Assembly (NCBI GenBank): GCA_902362375.1
Contig: CABIVS010000007.1
Span: 62,001-126,000, forward strand
Length of the DNA: 64,000 nucleotides
Direction of reading: 5' to 3'
Source: Bacteroidaceae bacterium
Lineage (GTDB): Bacteria > Bacteroidota > Bacteroidia > Bacteroidales > Bacteroidaceae
Shown: piece by piece, positions 17,526-25,936 of the stretch
Numbering within the stretch: position 1 is the first letter of the stretch
Layout: each line of letters opens with the position of its first letter
The notes under the pieces: generated by a model
The model's input: only the letters and a program-made list of their open reading frames with translations
Told to the model about the DNA's origin: nothing
Databases searched by the model: none
Position numbers and translations under genes: made by a program

Positions 17526-20500
17526 TCAGGAGCCTTCTATTAATTTTAATAAACTTTTGTAGAGTGGATTACGTTCCAAGAGTTCGGGAACTCCTGTGAT
17601 GAACATCTGTTTCCTCGCACGGGTTAAGGCAACATTCAGTTTCCGGTCAATCAAAACACCCTCTTCTTCCGTCAGATTGGATAGAAATTTTAATTGATAA
17701 GGGTAGTTGACACAGAAGGAATAGATTATTACATCACGCTCGCTTCCCTGAAACCGCTCCACGGTGTCAACCAGAATGCGATTCAGAACCGGAATACCTA
17801 CTGATTCTATTTCTTTTTTTATCAATGCTATCTGACTCCGATAAGGAGTAATGATTCCTAAGGTACGGGATTCGTCAAAATCCGACTGATGGTGTTCATA
17901 AATGCGAACGGCTAAATCTGCAACGATACGTGCTTCCGAATAGTTGATTTTGGCAGACGCTCCTGCTTTCTCCGGCACAGAAGGATAAAAGGCTAAACGG
18001 CAGATCGTGTCCGAGTCCTCTATTTGATGAGGTAGTCCGACAGGAATCAGACGGCCTCCGTAAAAAGCACGATTGGCGAATAAGGCAACCTCCGGATGCA
18101 TACGTCCCTGACGACAAAGCATATCATAGGAACGCTGAATAGCAGACGATGAACAGGCTGCCGTACAGCTCCGGTAAAGACGTTCGAACAAAGAATCTTT
18201 CAGATTACTCAACCCGATAGACAGTAATGATTCATCATAGATTGCCGCCTGTTCGGTGTTTTGCTGAACAACGGCAGGCAGTTGCTTATGATCTCCAATC
18301 AATACAAACTTATCAATTGCATTTTTCCCGTCTTCTCCACGGGCACAAAGAATACCCAGTAACTGCGGCTCCAATATTTGAGTAGCCTCATCAATGATAG
18401 CCACATCAAAGTGTTTCAGACGAAACAGTTCCGGTTTACCGGAAATAGCCGCTACGGTCCCTACGATAATCCGGCAACTCCGAATACGCTCGTAGACCTC
18501 TGAACGACGGTTGCAAGAAGATAACTCATTTTCAATCAGATGCTCGCGATAGGCTTCATCACAGGATAATTCGCTTCCCACCCGGATAAAATCAACTGCC
18601 GGGGCAATGGAAGCCAACGACTTGCATATCTCATCAACCGCCCGGTTGGTATAGGAAAGCAAAAGAATCTGCGCATCCTTGTCTGCATGAAAGGTTTCTA
18701 CCATTTTCTTCAAGGCGCACGAAGTCTTGCCCGTTCCCGGAGGTCCGATAAGAAGGAAATAATCCTGTGCGGCTTTTGCTTTCAGGGCAACTCGTGCAAA
18801 ATCATCCTTCGAACAGGAAATGAGAGAATCCAATGATTCATCAAACCTCGGAGAACGCTGCGATAACAACAAATCCCGACGTTCCTGTGTGGCAGAAAGA
18901 TAGGCATACAAGCCCTGATACATGGAACGGAATGTAGTATCCATGATATCATGTTCTATCGCATAGAGGCTTTCGGCAGGAAGCACGGATGGATTCTGCT
19001 GGGTAGCACGCAAACGAATACCAATTTCATTTTCTGTCAGGTACTCAATATTGCCTTTGAAAACCATTTTATTGGTGACATTATCTGCATCGCAATTCCG
19101 TTCATAAAGGATAATAGCATCTCCTTGACGGAAATTAGGAAGAAAAGTTTCACTTTCAAGAGCTCTATTTCCGATTATCTTACTTTCAGAGACTTCATTT
19201 TCAGTAATATCACTTCCGGTAGTCCCATTTACGGGGATCTTATTTGTCAAAGCATCCCCTGCTTTTTTCTTTTGAAAAAAAGAAAAAGTAAGTCCGGCTT
19301 TATGTTCATCAGCAGCATGATTCTCCTTTATTTTCAAATCATAAATGATTTCTCCGGCCTCACATTTCTCCGCCAACGTAGAGAGCCACAAAGAAGCTGT
19401 CCCTGTACGTCCTTCATAATCTACGTCACCGGATTTTGAGGTATAAAGTTCCTTTGTTATAAAGTTGTACACCGCATAGAAGTAATTCTTTTCCAATGAG
19501 GAAAGAGCTTTCAGCTTCGATTGGAAGTTATCAATAGAAGGACGCAGGTATGTTTCCCAGAAACGCCCTTTCAAGCCTCGCTCATTCAAGGTGGAAGCAT
19601 TGATTTCTTCCAGTTTTTGTGACGTATACTCCAGACTGTTTCGTAATTGGATGCCATATTCATCGGCTACAATCCGGTTACGCAAATCAATCACCCGGCG
19701 TACCATCGCCCACGAAGGACGGGAAGGGTAAAGAAGCGGATAGCGGGTATAAAGTAAATAAGCCTTCACTTTCCGGTGATCCATTCCCATCGAATATTGC
19801 AATACCGCCTGATAAAGCAACATCTGTACCTTATTATTCTCTTTCGGTTCTACCTTGCCCCGGATAGCATACTCGTCCGCTTTACCGGATTTCATTTCGA
19901 TGAAAGAAGACATATCCCGCTGCATATAGTCAAGACGTCCCTGAAGTCCGAGTGCCTCACAGATATAAGATGGTTCGAGCACGGCATCTGTTTTGTCAAG
20001 CTCATAGCCGGCTGCATGAAAGGTGTCATTTACTGTTTCACGAATATGATCGAAGTGCAATTTGCAGTCTTCAAAGAATTGGCGTTCTTTCTCCTTGTCT
20101 CGTAAATCGGAACAGGCGGCCAGTTCAATAGGATAACGCCGGAAGGCTTTCTGCATACAGGTACGATAGTCTATCTCTTCGCTCTTTGCATGAATCCATT
20201 CGTCCAGAAAAAGGTTGGCTATATTTCCCAATAATAAAGGACGGGCATTTTCGATCGGTTGAAGACGGGAAAGAAAATAGTTGGCCGGATGGTGTCCGTA
20301 GTCACGGAAACACTCGGCAAGGGAACTGATGTCGAGCAAGTAATCCGGTTCGAGTACGATAAAAGAAGGGGTCAGGATTCCAGCTTCATCGATGGCTACA
20401 TCCAATAAGTTGACTTGCGCATGACGCCAAAGCAGCTTGCACGTTTCTGCAAACTCTTCATTGATCTGGGGAACATTATAACGGACAAGGTATGGTTGCT

Positions 20501-21017
20501 CCGAAACTTCCTCCAAGGGAGTCACATACAGATATTGTTCGTCGGCATACTGGAAACAGACACGCATCCGCTGTACCCGTTCGCGGGCAGGAGGCGCAAC
20601 CAAATAGGTGGCATCCGCACGGGGAAGCAACCGATATAGTTTCGGAGGAATATCTTCTTCCAAGAGTTTACGGATAAAGAAAGCCAGAGTTTTCGCATCC
20701 CGCAAGAGTTGTTCCCGATTGGGCTCTTGTTGACGGTTCAGGATAGCATTTGAAGTTAACCGGAAGGTATGCAGCCGATTCTGCTCGGCAACAGAAAGAC
20801 CCACCTTAGCCGACACAAAACTAATTCGTGCGGAAAGATCGGTCATCTGTAAACTTTCGTTTTGCATTTGCGCGCGACAAATGCGTTCCAGCAAGTCACG
20901 CATTTGCTTATATCCTACGGCAAGGTAGGCGTCTTCTGCCCGGCAAACTGCTAAAAGTAATTCATAAGATTCTATCGCTTCACTCTTCGGACAGGGCAAC
21001 GTCATCTCCAGCTTCAT
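17526..21017 (-). CDS. Dna2-like protein: PD-(D/E)XK nuclease domain plus superfamily 1 helicase
   Basis: 1163 residues. The first third has no clear domain. A Cas4/RecB-like nuclease patch follows (about residues 355-415): GLQGRLDYMQRDMSSFIEMKSGK, with the D and E-x-K of the PD-(D/E)XK core, then QMLLYQAVLQYS. The helicase has Walker A LLIGPPGTGKTSCALKK (about 750), Walker B FDVAIIDEATQ (about 870), VLIGDHKQLPAVV (motif III), TVERFQGSERDVIIYS (motif V) and NVALTRARKQMFITG (motif VI). This is the UPF1/Dna2 arrangement, suggesting ATP-driven unwinding coupled to nuclease cleavage in DNA repair or replication. The start overlaps the tatC end by 38 bases; ATG 21005 is a second candidate. Co-transcription with tatAC looks positional rather than functional. 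Confidence 0.88.
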   Translation of the reverse strand: MKLEMTLPCPKSEAIESYELLLAVCRAEDAYLAVGYKQMRDLLERICRAQMQNESLQMTDLSARISFVSAKVGLSVAEQNRLHTFRLTSNAILNRQQEPNREQLLRDAKTLAFFIRKLLEEDIPPKLYRLLPRADATYLVAPPARERVQRMRVCFQYADEQYLYVTPLEEVSEQPYLVRYNVPQINEEFAETCKLLWRHAQVNLLDVAIDEAGILTPSFIVLEPDYLLDISSLAECFRDYGHHPANYFLSRLQPIENARPLLLGNIANLFLDEWIHAKSEEIDYRTCMQKAFRRYPIELAACSDLRDKEKERQFFEDCKLHFDHIRETVNDTFHAAGYELDKTDAVLEPSYICEALGLQGRLDYMQRDMSSFIEMKSGKADEYAIRGKVEPKENNKVQMLLYQAVLQYSMGMDHRKVKAYLLYTRYPLLYPSRPSWAMVRRVIDLRNRIVADEYGIQLRNSLEYTSQKLEEINASTLNERGLKGRFWETYLRPSIDNFQSKLKALSSLEKNYFYAVYNFITKELYTSKSGDVDYEGRTGTASLWLSTLAEKCEAGEIIYDLKIKENHAADEHKAGLTFSFFQKKKAGDALTNKIPVNGTTGSDITENEVSESKIIGNRALESETFLPNFRQGDAIILYERNCDADNVTNKMVFKGNIEYLTENEIGIRLRATQQNPSVLPAESLYAIEHDIMDTTFRSMYQGLYAYLSATQERRDLLLSQRSPRFDESLDSLISCSKDDFARVALKAKAAQDYFLLIGPPGTGKTSCALKKMVETFHADKDAQILLLSYTNRAVDEICKSLASIAPAVDFIRVGSELSCDEAYREHLIENELSSCNRRSEVYERIRSCRIIVGTVAAISGKPELFRLKHFDVAIIDEATQILEPQLLGILCARGEDGKNAIDKFVLIGDHKQLPAVVQQNTEQAAIYDESLLSIGLSNLKDSLFERLYRSCTAACSSSAIQRSYDMLCRQGRMHPEVALFANRAFYGGRLIPVGLPHQIEDSDTICRLAFYPSVPEKAGASAKINYSEARIVADLAVRIYEHHQSDFDESRTLGIITPYRSQIALIKKEIESVGIPVLNRILVDTVERFQGSERDVIIYSFCVNYPYQLKFLSNLTEEEGVLIDRKLNVALTRARKQMFITGVPELLERNPLYKSLLKLIEGS

Positions 21018-21816
21018 CTTCTACTTCCTCTTCGGTTTTCTTCTTGTCTTTTATCATCAAAATACTCATCTCGTACAACAGATAAAGTGGAATAGCTACG
21101 ACACTTAAAGTGAAAGGGTCGCCTGTCGGAGTAATAATAGCTGCTGCTATCACGATAACAACCACCGCATGACGGCGGTATTTCCGCAGGAAGGACTTAT
21201 TCACCACTCCCATCAAAGAAAGCAGCCATGTAACCAATGGAAGTTCAAAAGCCAATCCCATGCAGAGAATCAGCATCATAAAATTATCTATATAGGAATT
21301 GAGTGACAAGATATTCTCCACTTCCGAGCTCAACTGATAAGTAGACAGGAAACGAAGTGTCAATGGATAAACCATAAAGTACCCCAGCAGAACACCGATG
21401 AAGAACATCAGCGTTCCAATAGTCAATGCTTTACGTACTCCTTTTCTCTCATTCGGATAAAGAGCAGGATTAATGAAACGCCATATTTCAAAGAAGAGAT
21501 AAGGCATAGCTGTCACAACCGACATCCAGAATGCTGTCGACATGTGAATAAAAAATGGAGCAGCCAAGTTGATATTGACTAGCTTCACATAAAACTGTTG
21601 TGTAAAAAAATCATCGGTCAAATCAAATGTCTTCCCGATATGCCGTAATAAATCGTAGAATATGAAATCATTGTGGCAAGGTGCCAATATCACATGATCG
21701 AAAAGATAGGGCATAGCAATGAAGTAGCCTACCGCCAAAACAAACCAAATTCCGATCACCCGAAAAAGTACCTTACGCAGTTCATCCAAATGATCCCAAA
21801 AGGTCATTTCTGCCAT
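20980..21816 (-). CDS. tatC: Sec-independent protein translocase TatC
   Basis: 278 residues with six predicted membrane helices. It opens with MAEMTFWDHLDELRKVLFRV, the conserved cytosolic N-terminus that receives twin-arginine signal peptides (E. coli has FIxHLxELRxRL). A conserved FEIWRFINPALYPNERKG cytosolic segment and the EL-P motif (AFELPLVTWLLSLMGVV) are present. TatC forms the receptor core of the Tat export system in the inner membrane. Here it is paired only with tatA, 11 bases upstream, as usual for minimal TatAC systems. The charged tail (about residues 255-278, KKTEEEVEDEAGDDVALSEE) overlaps the next gene and would face the cytoplasm. Confidence 0.95.
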   Translation of the reverse strand: MAEMTFWDHLDELRKVLFRVIGIWFVLAVGYFIAMPYLFDHVILAPCHNDFIFYDLLRHIGKTFDLTDDFFTQQFYVKLVNINLAAPFFIHMSTAFWMSVVTAMPYLFFEIWRFINPALYPNERKGVRKALTIGTLMFFIGVLLGYFMVYPLTLRFLSTYQLSSEVENILSLNSYIDNFMMLILCMGLAFELPLVTWLLSLMGVVNKSFLRKYRRHAVVVIVIAAAIITPTGDPFTLSVVAIPLYLLYEMSILMIKDKKKTEEEVEDEAGDDVALSEE

Positions 21817-21827
21817 CCGTACTTGCT

Positions 21828-22046
21828 TTACTTACCTGTGTCGGCAGGTTTATCCAGATCTTCTTTTGCCTTGTTTATTTCATCTTTTGCTTCGTTCACA
21901 CCGTCTTTGAAGCTCTTCACGCCTTTGCCTAATCCGCGCATCAGTTCAGGTATTTTCTTTCCACCAAAAAGAAGAAGGATAACCAAAGCGATAATAATCC
22001 ATTCGGACCCACTAGGCAAAAAGCCTAACAATAATAAGTTTGTCAT
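21828..22046 (-). CDS. tatA: Twin-arginine translocase subunit TatA
   Basis: 72 residues from ATG 22046 ([16 protein letters not shown]). A longer in-frame start is ruled out by the promoter at 22083-22090, which puts the transcript start near 22076. The protein has the TatA plan: a short N-terminal hydrophobic helix ([12 protein letters not shown]), the [23 protein letters not shown] hinge and amphipathic helix, then a charged Lys/Asp/Glu tail. TatA forms the pore-like assembly of the Tat system. No tatB is nearby, so this TatA probably serves both roles. Confidence 0.94.
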   Translation of the reverse strand: MTNLLLLGFLPSGSEWIIIALVILLLFGGKKIPELMRGLGKGVKSFKDGVNEAKDEINKAKEDLDKPADTGK

Positions 22047-22082
22047 AAGTTTATTTGATAAAGAGGTTTTTAATAGTTGCTG

Positions 22083-22090
22083 CAAATATA
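22083..22090 (-). promoter_or_regulatory. -7 promoter element for tatA-tatC-helicase
   Basis: CAAATATA on the plus strand is TATATTTG leftwards, a full TAnnTTTG match, 36 bases upstream of the tatA start codon. It gives a predicted leader of about 30 bases and decides between the two possible tatA starts. Confidence 0.6.
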
Positions 22091-22131
22091 ATCATTTTCA
22101 CTACAGGTTACATGGATTAACACAGATTTTT

Positions 22132-22234
22132 ATTCACCACAGAGGACACAGAGGGCACAGAGTCCTTTTTTCATGATACGCTGTCAGTATCTGATTTGTA
22201 TCTTTGAAAAAGCTCCGTGTCCTCTGTGGTGAAT
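22132..22234. repeat. Inverted repeat of the CACAGAGGACACAGAG type after murF-alr
   Basis: Perfect 18-base arms at 22132-22149 (ATTCACCACAGAGGACAC) and 22217-22234 flank 67 bases. The right arm ends on the last base of the murF-alr stop codon. The GGATTAACACAGA and CACAGAGGACACAGAGG words recall dispersed repeats found between genes in Bacteroides. It may act as a terminator or stabiliser for murF-alr, upstream of the tatA promoter. Confidence 0.7.
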
Positions 22235-24774
22235 TAATCTTGATAATATACCCGTTTCACCCGTGTCGATATACTTGTCAACACTTCGTAAGGGATTGTA
22301 TCCAGCGTATCGGACAAAACCGTAATCGGAAGATCATCACCGAAAATGATGGCCTGATCGCCTTCCCGACAGTCAATGTCCGTTACATCTATCATGCACA
22401 CATCCATGCAGATATTACCCACATAAGGAGCTTTCTTTCCGTTCACCAGGCAATAGGCATTACCACGTCCCAAATGACGGTTTAATCCATCCGCATAGCC
22501 GATAGGAATAGCTGCAATACGCGAAGGGCGTACCAGATGTCCCATCCGGCTATATCCCACCGTATCTTCCTGGGGAACATCCCGGATTTGAAGAATGGTA
22601 GTCTTGAGCGTGCTCACATTATGTATAATCGAATTGTCTATCGGGCTAACTCCATAAAGTCCGATTCCCAAACGTACCATATCAAACTGTGCATCGGGGA
22701 AACGTTCGATTCCTGCCGTATTGCAGATGTGACGGAGAATCTTGTGAGAGAAAGCGGCCTGCAATTCCTGCGAACCTTTCTCGAACAATTCAATCTGTTC
22801 ACGGGTGAAAGCGTCGAACTGCGGCGAATCACTTCCTACAAAATGAGAGAATACCGAACGAGGGATCACTGCACTCTGATTCTTCAGACGACGAATGAGC
22901 AATGGTATATCCTCTACCGCAAAGCCCAAGCGATGCATACCTGTATCCAGTTTCACATGAATCGGGAAGTTGGTGATTCCTTCTTTTTCTGCCGCTTTGA
23001 TGAGCGCATCGAGCAGATGGAAATTATAGACTTCCGGTTCCAGCTTATAATCGAACATGGTTTTAAATGCTGTAAGCTCCGGATCCATGATTATAATAGA
23101 GGCGGTAATACCTGCTTTGCGAAGTTCTGAACCTTCGTCAGCCACGGCCACAGCCAGATAATCGACATGGTGTTCCTGCAAGCTCTTGGCTATTTCGTAC
23201 GAACCGGCTCCGTAAGCGGATGCTTTCACCATACAGATCACCTTTGTTTCCGGATGGCGAAGCATGGAGCGGTAATGGTTCAGATTGGCGACCATCGCTC
23301 CGAGGTTTACTTCAAGGATGGTTTCATGTACCTTCAATTCAAGCTCTTCGGATACCAAATCAAAGTTGAACACGCGCGAACCTTTTACCAGAATTACTTC
23401 CGAATGAAGTGATTTGAGTATGCCGGACGTAAGAAGTGCTTCTGTGTTGGGAAAGAAGTAGCGTTCGAGATCATCATCAAAACGAGCGGAACAGGAGGAT
23501 ATTTCCTGCCCTACACCAATCAGTTTATTTATTCCTTTACTCTGCACCAGCTGTGCCACACGCCGGTAGAGCGTAGCGGTACTTTGTCCGGTTTCCAGTA
23601 TATCCGACAGGATCAGTGTCCGCTTCAAGCCTTTCTTTTCGGAACGGCGTACCAGAAAGTCGAGTGCAATATCCAACGATGCCAGGTCTGAATTATAACT
23701 ATCATTAATCAATACGCAGTTATTCTTTCCTTCTTTCACTTCCAGACGCATGGCAATCGGTTCGAGACGGGCCATCCGTTCGGTGATCTGGTCGGCAGGC
23801 GTCATCAGGTAAAGACAAGCTGCCAAGCAATTCAGCACGTTTTCGATGGAAGCGTCATCGATGAAAGGAATACAGAATGTATTATCCATTTCCAGATAAC
23901 GATAGGATATAACGGTATGATCTTCTTTCTTGATTACTCGGCTGATATACAACGGACGTTCAATATCCTTACAGCTCCAGGCTATTTCACGTGCGGTCAG
24001 CATTGATTTTGCGACACAATTACTGATTAATTCGTTATCACCGTTGTAAATCACTACATCGCAGTCTTTGAAAAGCGTCAACTTCTCCATACACTTCTCT
24101 TGCAATGAGAAGAAGTTTTCCTGATGGGCACCGCCGATATTGGTCAGAATACCAATGGTAGGCTTTATCATTCGTTTCAAGGCTCCCATCTCTCCCATTT
24201 CAGAGATGCCGGCTTCAAAAATACCCAGTTCTGCTTCTTCTGAAAGCTGCCATACAGAAAGAGGAACTCCGATCTGCGAATTATAGCTACGCGGAGAACG
24301 GACGATACAACGATCCGGACTAAGTAACTGGTGCAACCACTCTTTCACAATGGTTTTTCCATTGCTTCCGGTGATACCGATCACAGGGATTTTAAATTTA
24401 TCACGATGCGCTTCGGCAAGCTTCTGCAAAGCTTTCAGAGGATTGGGAACGATAAGGAAATTGAGAGTTGAGAGTTGAGAATTGAGAATTGGCTGCGCAT
24501 CATCATCCTGCCCAGATTTCTCCATTTTCAAATCTCCATTCTCTATTAATTTAAAGTCTTCTTCTGTTATTACAAAATTGCGTACGCCCCGGTCGTATAA
24601 TTCGGGGATATAACGGACTCCGCTATTTCGTTTGGTAGTTAAAGCAAAAAAGAGAGTTTCTTCCGGAAAACTCAAAGAGCGGCTGTCTGTTAACAGCCAA
24701 TCAATAGTCGCTTTATGTTTGCCTATACGGCGGGCACCGATACTTTGGGCTATGGATTCAATCGCATATGACAT
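22234..24774 (-). CDS. murF-alr: Bifunctional MurF (UDP-MurNAc-tripeptide:D-Ala-D-Ala ligase) and alanine racemase
   Basis: 846 residues, a fusion typical of Bacteroidetes. The N-terminal MurF part (about 1-465) has the ATP-binding loop VIGITGSNGKTIVKEWL (about 134-150) and the Mur ligase NDSYNSDLASLD segment. It adds D-Ala-D-Ala to the peptidoglycan precursor. The C-terminal part (about 475-846) is a fold III PLP racemase with VICMVKASAYGAGSYEIAKSL (the Lys that binds PLP) and RIAAIPIGYADGLNR. It supplies D-alanine. Both active sites look complete. An unusual in-frame stretch near residues 80-106 is partly encoded by a heptamer DNA repeat and lies between the substrate-binding domain and the ATP loop. 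The start overlaps the end of the GSCFA gene by 25 bases, so the two are probably co-transcribed. Confidence 0.95.
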   Translation of the reverse strand: MSYAIESIAQSIGARRIGKHKATIDWLLTDSRSLSFPEETLFFALTTKRNSGVRYIPELYDRGVRNFVITEEDFKLIENGDLKMEKSGQDDDAQPILNSQLSTLNFLIVPNPLKALQKLAEAHRDKFKIPVIGITGSNGKTIVKEWLHQLLSPDRCIVRSPRSYNSQIGVPLSVWQLSEEAELGIFEAGISEMGEMGALKRMIKPTIGILTNIGGAHQENFFSLQEKCMEKLTLFKDCDVVIYNGDNELISNCVAKSMLTAREIAWSCKDIERPLYISRVIKKEDHTVISYRYLEMDNTFCIPFIDDASIENVLNCLAACLYLMTPADQITERMARLEPIAMRLEVKEGKNNCVLINDSYNSDLASLDIALDFLVRRSEKKGLKRTLILSDILETGQSTATLYRRVAQLVQSKGINKLIGVGQEISSCSARFDDDLERYFFPNTEALLTSGILKSLHSEVILVKGSRVFNFDLVSEELELKVHETILEVNLGAMVANLNHYRSMLRHPETKVICMVKASAYGAGSYEIAKSLQEHHVDYLAVAVADEGSELRKAGITASIIIMDPELTAFKTMFDYKLEPEVYNFHLLDALIKAAEKEGITNFPIHVKLDTGMHRLGFAVEDIPLLIRRLKNQSAVIPRSVFSHFVGSDSPQFDAFTREQIELFEKGSQELQAAFSHKILRHICNTAGIERFPDAQFDMVRLGIGLYGVSPIDNSIIHNVSTLKTTILQIRDVPQEDTVGYSRMGHLVRPSRIAAIPIGYADGLNRHLGRGNAYCLVNGKKAPYVGNICMDVCMIDVTDIDCREGDQAIIFGDDLPITVLSDTLDTIPYEVLTSISTRVKRVYYQD
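24461..24491. repeat. Heptamer tandem repeat inside murF-alr
   Basis: Four consecutive 7-base units read TTGAGAG, TTGAGAG, TTGAGAA, TTGAGAA and then TTGG on the plus strand. They encode the NSQLSTLNF-like stretch at about residues 95-104 of MurF-Alr. The sequence looks like the low-complexity tandem repeats found between Bacteroides genes, but here it is within an essential coding region and keeps the frame. Confidence 0.75.
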
Positions 24775-25739
24775 AGTTCTGTTTCTTTTTGAAAATCTAA
24801 GTACGGGTATTTTCCGATAAGTCGTTCTATTTTTAACACTATTTGTCCTAAAAAGCGTTGATACGCCTCTGACTCGGGGTGAAAGGGTTTATGTGCCAAG
24901 TCACGGCGGATGTCTTGCACTGCCATGATAACCTGCTTTGTTTCAGAGGAAAAGAAGGTTTCGGAGAAGCGCTCCCACAGGTAACGAATCGCCAGAGGAG
25001 ACGGATGCAGCATATCGTCAGCATAGAAGCGATAATCACGCAATTCGTCCAATATGATCTCATAAGAGGGGAAGTAGAACACTCGTCCCGGGAACAGTTG
25101 CTGCAACCGGTCGATGGCGAGCAACAAGGTAGATTTGCTTAATTGGTTGGCGTGCATCCCGTCGCGTATATGACGGATCGGGCTGACTGTAAACAGCCAT
25201 TTTAATTTCGGGTTCCGGGCGGCCATTTCGGTGATGAGTGCTGTATAATCTTCTACAATTTCTTCAACAGTAAGCCGGTAACGTAAGAAGTGGTTTTCCG
25301 GCAGTTGATGGCAGTTGGCTACCACTTGTCCACTCTCTTTTTGTTTATAGACGTAGGCAGTGCCCAGAGTTACCATTAGCCAGTTCAATTCCGGCAGTCT
25401 TTGATGGGCGTGATGAAGACGGGCATTTATGGTATGCAATGTTTCTTCGGGCGTAAAAGCTGAAAAAGAGCCGTGATGCATCGGACTATGCCATAAGTCT
25501 TTGTAGGCAAACAAATCCTGACTGGTATATTCTTTATTTCCTATAATCTCTCTCAAAGCGGATGAGATGGACAAAGGATTATAAAGGATACCAAAAGGAT
25601 TCAGATCCAGCTGAAACCCGGCATTTGTTAATTGTCTCCCGATATTTTCCGCAAAACAGGAGCCCATCAGAAGAATACGATCTGCATGACTGACAGGCGG
25701 CATCCCGGCAGGCAATTCTACAGATGTTTGAAAGTTCAT
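24750..25739 (-). CDS. GSCFA-family protein
   Basis: 329 residues from ATG 25739 ([22 protein letters not shown]). The frame extends upstream to 25775, but a TAnnTTTG element at 25780-25773 places the transcript start near 25766. That leaves 25739 (or ATG 25751/25754) as the start. The family's name-giving motif is present: [14 protein letters not shown] (near residue 20), followed by [16 protein letters not shown]. The C-terminal third has [23 protein letters not shown], whose Asp/His recalls the DxxH of SGNH hydrolases. The function of GSCFA proteins is not settled; an esterase-type activity on cell-envelope material is possible, given the overlap with murF-alr. No signal peptide is visible, so a cytoplasmic location is likely. 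Confidence 0.85.
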   Translation of the reverse strand: MNFQTSVELPAGMPPVSHADRILLMGSCFAENIGRQLTNAGFQLDLNPFGILYNPLSISSALREIIGNKEYTSQDLFAYKDLWHSPMHHGSFSAFTPEETLHTINARLHHAHQRLPELNWLMVTLGTAYVYKQKESGQVVANCHQLPENHFLRYRLTVEEIVEDYTALITEMAARNPKLKWLFTVSPIRHIRDGMHANQLSKSTLLLAIDRLQQLFPGRVFYFPSYEIILDELRDYRFYADDMLHPSPLAIRYLWERFSETFFSSETKQVIMAVQDIRRDLAHKPFHPESEAYQRFLGQIVLKIERLIGKYPYLDFQKETELCHMRLNP

Positions 25740-25772
25740 ACGATTTTCCATCATTTCATTACGTTTCATATG

Positions 25773-25780
25773 CAAAAGTA
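25773..25780 (-). promoter_or_regulatory. -7 promoter element for the GSCFA-murF-alr unit
   Basis: CAAAAGTA on the plus strand reads TACTTTTG leftwards, a full TAnnTTTG match. It overlaps the upstream extension of the reading frame and so supports the shorter GSCFA protein. No TTTG at the right distance was found. Confidence 0.5.
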
Positions 25781-25909
25781 ATCAAAAAACAATTTCCTAC
25801 CTCTTTTTCCTCACGATTCAATAATCTTAGGGGGTACGGAAAAACAGATACGTCTCTATGCCGAATAAGATTTTATAAAAAAAAGGAGGCCGAATATACT
25901 TTCTTTTCG

Positions 25910-25917
25910 TATTTTTG
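25910..25917 (+). promoter_or_regulatory. -7 promoter element for dxs
   Basis: TATTTTTG matches TAnnTTTG and lies 19 bases before ATG 25937. The predicted leader is only about 12 bases. It confirms that the open frame upstream of 25937 is not translated. Confidence 0.55.
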
Positions 25918-25936
25918 CACTAAATTTCCTCGAATC

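Noticed and set aside
17526..21017. Phage-defence island around the nuclease-helicase
   Set aside because: Neighbours are tatC, tatA and murF-alr; no toxin, methylase or other defence partner is present.
25724..25936. 71-residue N-terminal extension of Dxs
   Set aside because: The family starts at the [10 protein letters not shown] region, and a TAnnTTTG promoter at 25910 lies inside the extension.
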